DNA of 64,000 nucleotides from positions 50,945-114,944 of the forward strand of contig JAJFUB010000029.1 of assembly GCA_021372615.1 (NCBI GenBank), written 5' to 3'. The translations under genes and the position numbers were made by a program. The stretch is from a bacterium (GTDB lineage Bacteria; Armatimonadota; Zipacnadia; Zipacnadales; UBA11051). This document shows positions 35,543 to 43,852 of this stretch, in pieces. Each line of letters begins with the position of its first letter. Position 1 is the first letter of the stretch. The notes under the pieces are model-generated. The model was not told the origin of the DNA, did not search any database, and worked only from the letters and a program-made list of their open reading frames with translations.

Positions 35543-36499
35543 ATGCATGCAGTCCTGATCGCAGCCGACCAGTCGCTTGTCTGGAGCGAAGTCCCCGACC
35601 CGACGCCCGGGCCTGGGGACGTCGTCATTGATGTCCACGCCGCGGCGCTCAATCGCGCCGACCTGATGCAGCGGGCGGGCAACTACCCGCCGCCGCCGGG
35701 CTGGCCGGAATGGATGGGCCTGGAGGTCGCGGGCGTCATCAGCCACGCCCCGACGGGCGGCCGGTTCCGCGCCGGCGACGAGGTCTGCGCGCTGCTGGGC
35801 GGGGGCGGCTATGCCGAACGGGTAGCCGCGCCGGCGGGGATGGTCCTGCCGATCCCGGAAGGCCTCACGATGGTGCAGGCCGCCGCGATCCCCGAGGCCT
35901 TCGCCACCTCGTATCTGAACCTGTGCATCGAGGGAGGCCTGCAGGCCGGGGACACGGTGCTCATCCAGGCCGGGGCCAGCGGCCTGGGCATGGCGGCCAT
36001 CCAACTGGTGAAGGCGCTCGGGGGCACGGTGATGACGACCGTGAGCACCGAGGAGAAGGCGGCGTTCGTGCGCGCCCTCGGCGCGGACACCGTCGTCAAC
36101 CGCACCACCGACGACCTCGCGGCGGCCATGGAAGCGCACCCGGTGGACATCGCGCTCGACTGCATCGGCGGCCCGGACCTGGGGCGCTGCGTGGAGAAGA
36201 TGGCCCTCGGCGGTCGCTGGATCGTGATTGCGACGCTTGGCGGCCCGAAGACCGAGTTGGATGCGAACGTGTTCTTCCGGCGGGGCCTCCGACTGATCGG
36301 CAGCACCCTCCGCAGCCGCACGCCCGAGATGAAGGCCGAGATTCTGGCCGGGCTGGAGCGCGTGCTGTGGCCCGCGTTCAGCGCCGGCACAATCAAGCCG
36401 ATCATCCACGCCACGCTGCCCATGACGCAGGCCGCAGAGGCCCACGCCATCCTGCAGCGACGCGAGAACCTGGGCAAGGTCGTGCTGACCAGCGGCTAG
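35543..36499 (+). CDS. NAD(P)H:quinone oxidoreductase-like MDR protein
   Basis: A 318-residue zinc-independent MDR protein with GGAG upstream. NRADLMQRAGNYPPPPGWPEWMG is split here as NRADLMQRAGNYPPPPG followed by a conserved Gly-Leu-Glu, the hallmark of the TP53I3/PIG3-type branch. The nucleotide motif AGASGLGMAAIQLVK is clear. These enzymes reduce quinones or reactive enones. It lies 51 bases after the Gfo gene and 26 bases before an SDR gene, in the same operon. No signal peptide is present. Confidence 0.85.
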   Translation: MHAVLIAADQSLVWSEVPDPTPGPGDVVIDVHAAALNRADLMQRAGNYPPPPGWPEWMGLEVAGVISHAPTGGRFRAGDEVCALLGGGGYAERVAAPAGMVLPIPEGLTMVQAAAIPEAFATSYLNLCIEGGLQAGDTVLIQAGASGLGMAAIQLVKALGGTVMTTVSTEEKAAFVRALGADTVVNRTTDDLAAAMEAHPVDIALDCIGGPDLGRCVEKMALGGRWIVIATLGGPKTELDANVFFRRGLRLIGSTLRSRTPEMKAEILAGLERVLWPAFSAGTIKPIIHATLPMTQAAEAHAILQRRENLGKVVLTSG

Positions 36500-36525
36500 G
36501 TAGTCGGCACGCGAGGAGTGACACG

Positions 36526-37269
36526 ATGGACTTGCAGGGCAAGGTCGCAATCGTCACCGGCGCCGGGCAGGGCATCGGCCGAGCCATCGCCCGACGCTTC
36601 GCCGCGGACGGGGCGGCGGTCGTCGTGGACGACATCAAGCTCGATGATGCCCAGGCCGTGGCCGATGAGATCGCGGCCGCCGGTGGCCGGGCTCGGGCGG
36701 CCGTGGCGGACGTCACCCAGAGCGACCAGGTCCGCGCGATGGTCGCCGCCACACTCGACGAGTTCGGGCAGATTGACATTCTGGTCAACAACGCCGGCGG
36801 CGGCGCGGCGCTGCTGGGCAAGAACAGTGCGTTCAAGGACGCCGCCGAAGAGACCTGGAAGTGGGTCATTGACCTGAACCTCCACGGCACGATGATCTGC
36901 ACCCAGGCCGTGCTGAACCACATGGTCGAGCGGCGGGCGGGCAAGATCATCAACTTCGGCTCCATCGCCGGCGTCGGCGGGCTGCTGAACTGGACCGACT
37001 ACGCCGCGGCGAAGGGCGCGATCATCGCCTTCACCAAGTCGCTGGCGATGGAGGTCGGCGAGTACGGCATCAACGTCAACTGCCTGTCGCCCGGGGCGAT
37101 CATGTGCTATGGCGAGCGGGACTGGACGCACGGCACGTGGCTGCGGCGCGGCGGGTGGCCCGAGGAGGTCGCGGCCCTCGCTGCCTTCCTCGCGTCCGAC
37201 GAGGCCAACTACATCACTGGCGCCAACTACATGATTGACGGCGGTCGCACGCTCGGGCCGCTGCGTTAG
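36526..37269 (+). CDS. Short-chain dehydrogenase/reductase
   Basis: A classical 247-residue SDR. The cofactor motif is TGAGQGIGRA, NNAG is present, and the catalytic triad reads Ser in NFGSIAG with Tyr and Lys in TDYAAAKGA. The Asp after beta-2 (VVDDIK) favours NAD. The start at 36526 follows GAGGAG. The C-terminus (ITGANYMIDGGRTLG) is standard. It is probably a sugar or polyol dehydrogenase; a second SDR is at 39736-40476. Confidence 0.9.
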   Translation: MDLQGKVAIVTGAGQGIGRAIARRFAADGAAVVVDDIKLDDAQAVADEIAAAGGRARAAVADVTQSDQVRAMVAATLDEFGQIDILVNNAGGGAALLGKNSAFKDAAEETWKWVIDLNLHGTMICTQAVLNHMVERRAGKIINFGSIAGVGGLLNWTDYAAAKGAIIAFTKSLAMEVGEYGINVNCLSPGAIMCYGERDWTHGTWLRRGGWPEEVAALAAFLASDEANYITGANYMIDGGRTLGPLR

Positions 37270-37296
37270 TGCCGCGCCCGCGGGGGCGTTGGCGAG

Positions 37297-37351
37297 CCAG
37301 TAGGGCAGGCGGCTCGCCTGCCTGGCGCGGGCGGGCCGCCCGCGCTACTGG
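37297..37351. repeat. Cloverleaf-like palindromic element (three-way junction)
   Basis: Outer arms CCAGTAG (37297-37303) and CTACTGG (37345-37351) enclose two abutting hairpins: GGCAGGCG with CGCCTGCC (37304-37322) and CGCGGGCGG with CCGCCCGCG (37326-37344). All pairings are perfect. It sits between the SDR stop and the next gene. The compact design suggests a REP-like repeat or an RNA processing element. Confidence 0.55.
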
Positions 37352-37406
37352 GTCATTGCGCTGAACTCGTAGACGCAACGCTGGAGCACCCACTCGGAGA
37401 AGCACC

Positions 37407-39005
37407 ATGACCAGCCAACTGCGCGGCAGCTTCATCGCTACCGGCAACGTCCGCAACGCGACTTCGGCCTGCCACGACTATCCGCTCTCCCTGCTGCTCT
37501 CAATGTGCCGCGCGGCCATCGCGAGCAACAACCGCGTCTTCATGTATGGCGACCGGCTGATCCGCGCCAACCCCCACTGGGTCCGCGATCATGTGCTGAC
37601 GATGAAGGGCTTCCGCTACTTCGAGCCCGACCTGACCAGCTTCCTGGACCTGATGCTCGAGACCCAGACCGAGACCGGCTTCTTCTACGAGATCATCGCC
37701 CCGCTGACCGACGGACACTCCGGCGACTACGGCCCCGACACCTGCTGCCTGCGCACCCCCGAGAACGGCTTCGGTCTCGCGCGGCTCGAACTCGAAGCCG
37801 ACATCGAGTACCTGATGGTCGAGGGCGTCTACATGATCTGGCAGGCGACCGGGGATGACGAATACCTGCGGCGCAACGTGCCGCGGCTGGAGAAGGGCCT
37901 GCGCTATCTGACCAGCGACCCCAAGCGCTGGGAGCCGACCTACCAGCTCGTCAAGCGGCCGCGGACGATTGACACGTGGGACTTCCTCGACCGCGCCTCC
38001 TCCAGCACCGACCGGGCGATCCACGACGACGACCCGATGGGCCTGATGCACGGCGACAACACGGGGCTGTACCAGGCCGAGCTGCTGCTGGCCAAGATGT
38101 ACCGGCAGCTTGGACAAGAAGCGGAAGCCGCCGGGTGGGAGACCGAGGCTGCGGCGCTGCGCGAGCGCATCAACCGGCACCTGTGGAACGGGCGGTTCTA
38201 CAAGCACTTCGTCCGGCTTGACGACACCGACTACGGGGTAGATGAGACGTGGCAACTCAGCCTGTCGAACGCCTCGGACATCAACCGGGGCACCGTCAGC
38301 TTCGACATGGCCCGGTCCATCATCCACGAGTACCGCGGGATGCGCGACAAGTTCGGCGGAGAGCTGGACGACTTCCGCAACCTGGAGCCACCGTACCCGC
38401 GCTTCCACGAGCGGAACGCGGGTGAGTACGTCAACGGCGCCATCGCGCCGTTCGTGGCCGGGCAGTTGGCGCTCGGCGCGTTCGAGTTCGGCGAAGAGGC
38501 CTATGGCGCGGACATCCTGTTCCGCATGGGCCGGAAGATGAGCCGCGAGGGCAAGGTGGCGTTCCTGTACAGCTACGCCGGGCAGGACATCGGCGGCGGG
38601 CCGCGCTGCTGGTGTGGGGCCGAGTTGATGAACGCGCTGGCCGTCGGCCTGGCCGGCGTGCGGGACCAGGGCGCACTGTTCCGGCACGTCGTCCTATCGC
38701 CGCGCTGGGTCGCCGCCGGGGAGCCGCAGGCCCATGTCCGGCTGGAGTACGCCGTGTCGGGAGCGTACGTGGAATACCACTTCGCCCATGACGAGGCGCA
38801 GCGGCGCCTGACCTTCACGCTGCTATCGGGCCACGACCGCGCCGACCTGCGGCTGCTGCTCCCCCCCGGCACGGACGCGAGCCGCGTCACGCTCAACGGC
38901 GCGCCGGTTGAGGCCGGCAGCGAGTTGGTGGCCGAGAGCCGTTACGTGACGTTGGCTGACCTGCCGGCCGGCGCGGTGGTGGAGGTGACATACGCCGAGG
39001 CGTGA
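37407..39005 (+). CDS. Six-hairpin (alpha/alpha)6 glycosidase-like protein
   Basis: A 532-residue protein without a signal peptide, with GGAG upstream of ATG 37407. The helical barrel shows repeated aromatic motifs (TETGFFYEIIAP, MVEGVYMIWQATGDDEYL, RTIDTWDFLDR, LMHGDNTGLYQAELLLAKMY, WNGRFYKHF), as in GH63, GH78 and GH116-like six-hairpin glycosidases. A small beta domain ends it. DTWDFLD and GGPRCWCGAEL are candidate active-site segments. Cytoplasmic cleavage of an imported oligosaccharide would suit its place among dehydrogenases. The exact family is not recognised. Confidence 0.7.
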   Translation: MTSQLRGSFIATGNVRNATSACHDYPLSLLLSMCRAAIASNNRVFMYGDRLIRANPHWVRDHVLTMKGFRYFEPDLTSFLDLMLETQTETGFFYEIIAPLTDGHSGDYGPDTCCLRTPENGFGLARLELEADIEYLMVEGVYMIWQATGDDEYLRRNVPRLEKGLRYLTSDPKRWEPTYQLVKRPRTIDTWDFLDRASSSTDRAIHDDDPMGLMHGDNTGLYQAELLLAKMYRQLGQEAEAAGWETEAAALRERINRHLWNGRFYKHFVRLDDTDYGVDETWQLSLSNASDINRGTVSFDMARSIIHEYRGMRDKFGGELDDFRNLEPPYPRFHERNAGEYVNGAIAPFVAGQLALGAFEFGEEAYGADILFRMGRKMSREGKVAFLYSYAGQDIGGGPRCWCGAELMNALAVGLAGVRDQGALFRHVVLSPRWVAAGEPQAHVRLEYAVSGAYVEYHFAHDEAQRRLTFTLLSGHDRADLRLLLPPGTDASRVTLNGAPVEAGSELVAESRYVTLADLPAGAVVEVTYAEA

Positions 39006-39076
39006 GGAGGGCGGCCCGGCGGAGTGTCCTCCGCGGCGGCGCCTCGCACTATGAGGCCGCAGGACAGCGGCGCCAG

Positions 39077-39385
39077 TCACGGGCTGCGCGCCAGCTCGGA
39101 CGACAGGGCTGTCAGGCGGCGTCGCAGTGCGGCCACGCGCCGGGCGAGCGTGCGCGCGGCGAAGGCCTCGGTCTGCGGGCCGCCGCCCCTCAAGTCGCGT
39201 TCGGCGCGCTCCAGGTCGCGGGCCGCATAGGTGCAGCGCAGGAAGGCCTTCGCGACCGGCGCAGTCATCGGCGGAGGCGTGCGCAGAGCCAGCAGCGGCG
39301 CCACGTCTGCGGGCAGGGGTACGCCGTGGCGGTCACAGGCCTCGCGGATTCGCAGCGGCTGCTCCGGCCAGATGATCTTGGGCAC
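39077..39385 (-). CDS. Small hypothetical protein downstream of Cys-rich ORF
   Basis: GTG 39385 with GAGGAG about 10 bases upstream gives 102 residues. The start MPKIIWPEQPL is followed by a mostly helical, Arg/Ala-rich chain with two Cys (IREACDRHG, FLRCTYAARDL). I do not recognise it. Its start is 7 bases beyond the stop of the 39604 gene, so the two are translationally linked. It lies against the direction of all neighbours. High GC can create false frames, so confidence is limited. Confidence 0.45.
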   Translation of the reverse strand: MPKIIWPEQPLRIREACDRHGVPLPADVAPLLALRTPPPMTAPVAKAFLRCTYAARDLERAERDLRGGGPQTEAFAARTLARRVAALRRRLTALSSELARSP

Positions 39386-39391
39386 CGGGCT

Positions 39392-39604
39392 TCACTCCTC
39401 GACGGCAGGGCTGTAGCGCGTGCCGAGGAATACGTTACGAGCGAGACCCCAGTCCAGGTTGTCCAGGACGGCCCTCTCCGCCCTTAGCAGCGGCTGCTTG
39501 CGGTGGCTGTGGGCGCTGCAGGTCGGCACGCACAGGGCCATGCACGAGCCGAGCGCCGGGCCGATGGCCTGCGCGCAGGACATCGGCACAAACGTGGGCT
39601 TCAT
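39392..39604 (-). CDS. Small Cys-rich hypothetical protein
   Basis: ATG 39604 follows CAGGAGAG with a usable gap and gives 70 residues. The N-terminal part has four Cys within 20 residues (PMSCAQAIG, GSCMALCVPTCSAHSH) and could bind a metal or cluster; the second half is charged and ordinary (ERAVLDNLDWGLARNVFLG). No signal peptide or known domain is evident. It is the first gene of a two-gene minus-strand unit placed between the glycosidase and the second SDR. Confidence 0.45.
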   Translation of the reverse strand: MKPTFVPMSCAQAIGPALGSCMALCVPTCSAHSHRKQPLLRAERAVLDNLDWGLARNVFLGTRYSPAVEE

Positions 39605-39735
39605 GGGAGATGCTCTCCTGTGGTACGTGTACGCCCGGCGCCAGTTGCCGGTGCGCTCGCGTAGTATAGCACCAAGCGCCCGTAGCGCGGCGCCTAGACA
39701 GAATCTCAGCATCAGCAGAACAGGCGGTGCCTGGC

Positions 39736-40476
39736 ATGGAGTTCCAGAACCAGACGGCCATTGTGACGGGAGCGGGCTCCGGCATGGGACGGCTCACCTC
39801 CGAGCGGCTGGCGGAGGAAGGCGCGAATGTCGTCGTGGTGGAGGTGAACCCCGAGGCGGCCGAGACCGTCGTCGCCGGCATCCGTGAACGGGGCGGCACG
39901 GCCATCGCCTCGGTCACCGATGTGCGCGACTACAGCCAGGTCCAGGCCGCCGTGGCCCTGGCGCTTGACACCTACGGCAGCGTCGAGTTGCTCATCAACT
40001 GCGCCGGGGGAGCCTCGGCGCGGGTGTGGGGGCGCTCGGAGGGCTTCACCGACCTGGACATCGAGATCATTGACTGGGGCATAGACGTCAACTTCCGCGC
40101 CCCGATCTACTTCGCCCGCGCGGTCCTCGGCCACATGATCGAGCGGCGCAAGGGCGTCATCATCAACATGGGCTCGGTGGAGGGCGTGACTGGTTCGGGC
40201 GCGGCCGAATACGGGGCCTCTAAGGCCGGCCTCATGGGGCTCACGCGGTCGCTGGCGCTCCTGGGGGCGCCGCATGGCGTCCGTTCGTGCTGCGTGTCGC
40301 CCGGGCCGGTGCTCACGCGCCCGGCGATGGCCAACATGAAGACCCGCCTGGGCCGCGCCGCCGAGCCGGCCGAGATCGTGGACCTGATCCTGTACCTGTG
40401 CTCCGACAAGGCGGCCTTCATCACCGGGCAGAACTACACGATAGACGGCGGGCGCAGCATCGGGGGCATGGGCTAG
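39736..40476 (+). CDS. Short-chain dehydrogenase/reductase, second copy
   Basis: A 246-residue classical SDR starting at ATG 39736. Motifs are TGAGSGMGR, a Glu after beta-2 (VVVEVN, favouring NAD), NCAG in place of NNAG, and the active site Ser in NMGSVEG with Tyr and Lys in AEYGASKAGL. The C-terminus reads ITGQNYTIDGGRSIGG. It is about 40 percent like the SDR at 36526 by eye. It begins the second half of the catabolic block. Confidence 0.88.
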   Translation: MEFQNQTAIVTGAGSGMGRLTSERLAEEGANVVVVEVNPEAAETVVAGIRERGGTAIASVTDVRDYSQVQAAVALALDTYGSVELLINCAGGASARVWGRSEGFTDLDIEIIDWGIDVNFRAPIYFARAVLGHMIERRKGVIINMGSVEGVTGSGAAEYGASKAGLMGLTRSLALLGAPHGVRSCCVSPGPVLTRPAMANMKTRLGRAAEPAEIVDLILYLCSDKAAFITGQNYTIDGGRSIGGMG

Positions 40477-40581
40477 TGCCCCGAGCCTTCAGAGTCGGAG
40501 TCGTCAAGGGCACCGCCAAGCCGATACTGGGCCGCCGCAGGTGAACTGACGCGGACGCCAGACCCTACAGGAGTCTCCCTG

Positions 40582-41412
40582 ATGACAGATGACGGCAAGC
40601 TGAGCATTCTGGTCATTGGCGCACATCCCGATGACTGCGACCTGCGGTTTGGTGGGACGGCGATGCTGTACCGCGCGCTGGGGCACCAGGTGCGGTTCGT
40701 GTCCATGGCCAACGGCGACGCGGGGCACTACTGCGAGGGCGGCGGGCCGCTGGCGCGGCGGCGCTATGCCGAGGCCCAGGCGGCGGCGCGGATCGCCGAT
40801 GTGCGCTACGACACCATGGACATTCACGACTGCGAGCTGGAGCCCACGGTCGAGAACCGCAAGCTCGTGATCCGGCTCATGCGCGAGGCCCGGGCCGACC
40901 TGGTGCTGTGCCACCGCGCGAACGACTACCACTCGGATCACCGCGCCGTGGGGGTGCTGGTGCAGGACGCGGCCTACACCGTCACCGTGCCCAACGTCTG
41001 CCCGCTTACCCCGCCGCTGGAACGCTCGCCGGTGGTAGGCTACCTGTTCGATGCCTTCACCGACCCGACACCCTATCGCGCGACCGTGGCGGTGGACATT
41101 GATGCCGTCATGGAGCGCAAGATTGACATGGTCGGCTGCCATGTCTCGCAGGTGCACGAGTGGCTGGTGTACGAGAGCATCGGGCTTGAGGGCTACCCCG
41201 AGGATGCGGCCGGCCGGCGGGCGCACCTGGCCGACCGGCTGTACGAGCGCTACGCGGAGGTGGCTGACGCCTGCCGCGAGGCCCTGGTGAAGTGTTATGG
41301 CCAGGAGCGCGGGAACCGGGTGCGCTGCGCCGAGTCGATCATGATCTCCCAGTATGGCCGGGGCCTGCGCGACGAAGACTGGCCGATCTACTTCCCGTTC
41401 CTGCCGCAGTGA
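40582..41412 (+). CDS. PIG-L family (LmbE-like) deacetylase
   Basis: A 276-residue protein with AGGAG upstream. The zinc site is formed by GAHPDDCD (His15, Asp18) and the later HRANDYHSDHRAVG. The family hydrolyses N-acetyl groups from GlcNAc-containing or related sugar conjugates. No signal peptide is seen. Its place among sugar dehydrogenases suggests deacetylation of an imported amino sugar or glycoconjugate. No sign of the cysteine ligase needed for a bacillithiol or mycothiol pathway is seen nearby. Confidence 0.88.
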   Translation: MTDDGKLSILVIGAHPDDCDLRFGGTAMLYRALGHQVRFVSMANGDAGHYCEGGGPLARRRYAEAQAAARIADVRYDTMDIHDCELEPTVENRKLVIRLMREARADLVLCHRANDYHSDHRAVGVLVQDAAYTVTVPNVCPLTPPLERSPVVGYLFDAFTDPTPYRATVAVDIDAVMERKIDMVGCHVSQVHEWLVYESIGLEGYPEDAAGRRAHLADRLYERYAEVADACREALVKCYGQERGNRVRCAESIMISQYGRGLRDEDWPIYFPFLPQ

Positions 41413-41455
41413 GCCGCCGTCCGCCTGTATGGTCGCGGACGAGAGAGGCATGACA

Positions 41456-42988
41456 ATGGGCCGTTCACCAGGCGAGGCGCCCGTCGAGATGACAGGCTAC
41501 GAGGCGGTGGCGCAGGCACTGTGCCGGCACGACGCGACCGTGTATGGCGTGCCGGGCTTCCCGGCGAGTGAGCTCGGCGAAGCCTGGAGGGCCGCCGCGG
41601 GGGCACCGCCCCCCTGGTCCGTCAATGAGCGTGTGGCCTTCGAGATGGCCTTTGGCATCGCGGCGACCGGGCGCAACGCCGCGGTGATCTGCAAGCAGGT
41701 CGGCGCGCTGTCGCTGGCCGACTCGCTGGCCAACGCCGCCTCCCACAGCGGGGGCGGCGGCTTGCTGCTGGTGGTCGCCGACGATGTAGGACCGGAGTTC
41801 TCGACCATCGAGGCGGACGGACGCCTGCTCGGGGCGGCGCTGCGACTGCCGGTGCTCGATGTGGCCGACCCGGTCTCGGCCGCAGCCGCAGTCGCCGAGG
41901 GCTTCCGCCTGTCGGCGCTGGCGCGAGTTCCGGTCACGGTGCGCGCGACGCAGCATGCCCTGCGCCTGAGCGGCATGTGCCCGGAGTTGCCGCAGGTCAA
42001 CTGCGGGGGCGGACCGATTGAGCGGGCGGTGGTCTCCGGCCTGTCCAAGCGCGGGCGTCATGCGCACTTCTGGGCCACTGTCCAGCCCCTGCTGGCCCGC
42101 GAGTTGGGTGCCCTCCTGCCGCCGCTGCCCGTGCCCGAGGGAGACACGGCAGTCGTGGCCTGCGGGTACCCGGCGGTGCTGGCGCAGGGGCTGGACCGGC
42201 CGGTGATCGTGTTGCCCTATAGCTGCCCGCTGTCGCCGTGGCCGTGGCTGCTGGAGGCGCTGTCGCCCTATCGTCACCTCCTGGTGGCCGAAGACGGCGC
42301 GCCAGTGCTGGAGCGAGAGCTGCTGCAGGTGCTGGCGCCTCAGGGCGCGGCGGCGAAGGTGCGGGGCCGGCTGACTGGCCACCTACCGCCGCTCGGGGCG
42401 GTCAGCGCCGACGACCTCACGGCCGCGCTGGCGACGGTCGGCGATCCGGTGGCCACCTGGACGGTGGAGGCGCCGCAGCCACGCACCCACCGCCCCTCCT
42501 CTCGACCGGAGAACCCGCTGGTGGCGGCCGTCGGCGCCCTGCGGGAGGAGATGCCCGACCTGCTGCTGAGTGTGGATGTGGGCTCCCCGAACCGCACCAG
42601 CGCCTCGGACATGGCGCTGGCGCTGGGAGCGCCCGTGAGCACCGCCGCCGGCGCGGCGCTGGCGGGGCGTCCGTCGCTGGCGGTCCTCGGCGACTACGGC
42701 CTGTTCCACTCCGCCTGGTCGGCGCTGCTCGAAGCCGCCGCGCGGCAGGCCCCGCTGGTGACGGTGATCCTGCTCAACCGCGAGATGGAGTTGACCGGCG
42801 GGCAGGCCCTGCCCGTGCCCGAGCAGTTGCTGTCGCCCGAGGGTTTCGCACGCCTGCTGGAGGCCTCCGGCCTGGGCCAGCCGCTGTGGTGGCGGCTGCC
42901 CCAGCCGTCCGAGGTGCTGCAGCGCCGTCTGCGCGGGTTGGTAGCGGCCCGGCAGTTCCGCGTGGTGGTCGTGGAGGAGGAGAGGTAG
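41456..42988 (+). CDS. IorA-like thiamine-pyrophosphate enzyme lacking the ferredoxin domain
   Basis: ATG 41456 follows GAGAGG, giving 510 residues. The N-terminal half matches the pyrimidine-binding half of indolepyruvate:ferredoxin oxidoreductase alpha subunits (YGVPGFPASELGEA, WSVNERVAFEMAFGIAATG, LLLVVADDVGPEFS). The C-terminal half has the TPP/Mg motif GDYGLFHSAWS, with the expected distal Asn in LLNREMELTGG. True IorA proteins continue into two 4Fe-4S clusters; here the chain stops after the TPP domain, and no beta subunit is adjacent. It may act as a 2-oxo acid decarboxylase or with an unlinked partner. Confidence 0.75.
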   Translation: MGRSPGEAPVEMTGYEAVAQALCRHDATVYGVPGFPASELGEAWRAAAGAPPPWSVNERVAFEMAFGIAATGRNAAVICKQVGALSLADSLANAASHSGGGGLLLVVADDVGPEFSTIEADGRLLGAALRLPVLDVADPVSAAAAVAEGFRLSALARVPVTVRATQHALRLSGMCPELPQVNCGGGPIERAVVSGLSKRGRHAHFWATVQPLLARELGALLPPLPVPEGDTAVVACGYPAVLAQGLDRPVIVLPYSCPLSPWPWLLEALSPYRHLLVAEDGAPVLERELLQVLAPQGAAAKVRGRLTGHLPPLGAVSADDLTAALATVGDPVATWTVEAPQPRTHRPSSRPENPLVAAVGALREEMPDLLLSVDVGSPNRTSASDMALALGAPVSTAAGAALAGRPSLAVLGDYGLFHSAWSALLEAAARQAPLVTVILLNREMELTGGQALPVPEQLLSPEGFARLLEASGLGQPLWWRLPQPSEVLQRRLRGLVAARQFRVVVVEEER

Positions 42989-43021
42989 GGACGGCGCCCC
43001 TCGGCGGCGAAGAGTGGCGCC

Positions 43022-43810
43022 ATGCGACTTGTGTTTCTCGGTACCAGCCACGGCAGTCACACCACCTCCCGCTACAACAGCTCCACCTTGCTCGAAGTCA
43101 GCGACAGCCACTATCTCATTGACTGTGGCGAGCCCGCGACCGGCACCCTCGTCCGCTCCCAGATCGGCCTGGAGCGCTTGCGGGCGCTCTTCGTCACTCA
43201 CCTGCACGCCGACCACGTCGGCGGCCTCGCGCAGCTGACCAACATGCTCGTCAAGCGGAGCGATCCGCCGCAGGTCGTCCAGTACTGCCTGCCCGAAGAG
43301 GGCGCGGCGAACATCGAGCAGTACCTACGCACGCTGTACCTGAACCTCGACGGGGGGCGCATCCAGGTGCACCTGCATCCCGTGCGTCCTGGTCCGGTGT
43401 ACGAGGATGAGCAGATCACCGTCAGCGCCCGCTACAGTGCGCACCTGACCGGCTCCTTCGACAACCCGAAGCTCGGGCCGCAGCCCTGCAGCGGGCAGTC
43501 CTTCTCGTACCTCATGGAGGCGGAGGGGAAGCGTCTCGCCTTCTCTGGCGACCTGTCGGGCGCCCTGCGAGACCATGCGCTGGATCACCTGCGCGACGAG
43601 CCATTGGACCTGCTCGTCATGGAGATGACCCACATCAAGCCGGAGGACATCCTGCCGGTGGTGGGCCGGATGCAGGTGCGACAGGTGGCCCTGTATCACA
43701 TCCACGACCCGTGGCACGGAGAGGGTGAGGCGACGCTGCGCCAGTACTGTGAGCAACACCTGTCCTGCCCGTGCCTGATCGCCCACGACGGCGACGAACT
43801 CGTCCTGTAG
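43022..43810 (+). CDS. MBL-fold hydrolase, RNase Z-like
   Basis: A 262-residue metallo-beta-lactamase-fold protein. The signature is THLHADHVGG (His60, His62, Asp64, His65); further ligands are in ARYSAHLTGS, AFSGDLSGA and ALYHIHDPWHGEG. The N-terminus MRLVFLGTSHGSHTTSRYNSS is in the RNase Z/PhnP-like style. The long exosite arm of tRNase Z is not obvious, so a small-molecule phosphodiester or lactone substrate is more likely than tRNA. It is 33 bases after the TPP enzyme and 42 before the fusion protein. Confidence 0.83.
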   Translation: MRLVFLGTSHGSHTTSRYNSSTLLEVSDSHYLIDCGEPATGTLVRSQIGLERLRALFVTHLHADHVGGLAQLTNMLVKRSDPPQVVQYCLPEEGAANIEQYLRTLYLNLDGGRIQVHLHPVRPGPVYEDEQITVSARYSAHLTGSFDNPKLGPQPCSGQSFSYLMEAEGKRLAFSGDLSGALRDHALDHLRDEPLDLLVMEMTHIKPEDILPVVGRMQVRQVALYHIHDPWHGEGEATLRQYCEQHLSCPCLIAHDGDELVL

Positions 43811-43852
43811 CCCACGGACGGCTGTGCGCCGACCGGCGGCGGAAGGGGTCCC

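Noticed and set aside
35710..36525. Long upstream extension of the SDR frame (to give 519 residues)
   Set aside because: It runs in a shadow frame of the quinone oxidoreductase gene; the clear ribosome site and family start are at ATG 36526.
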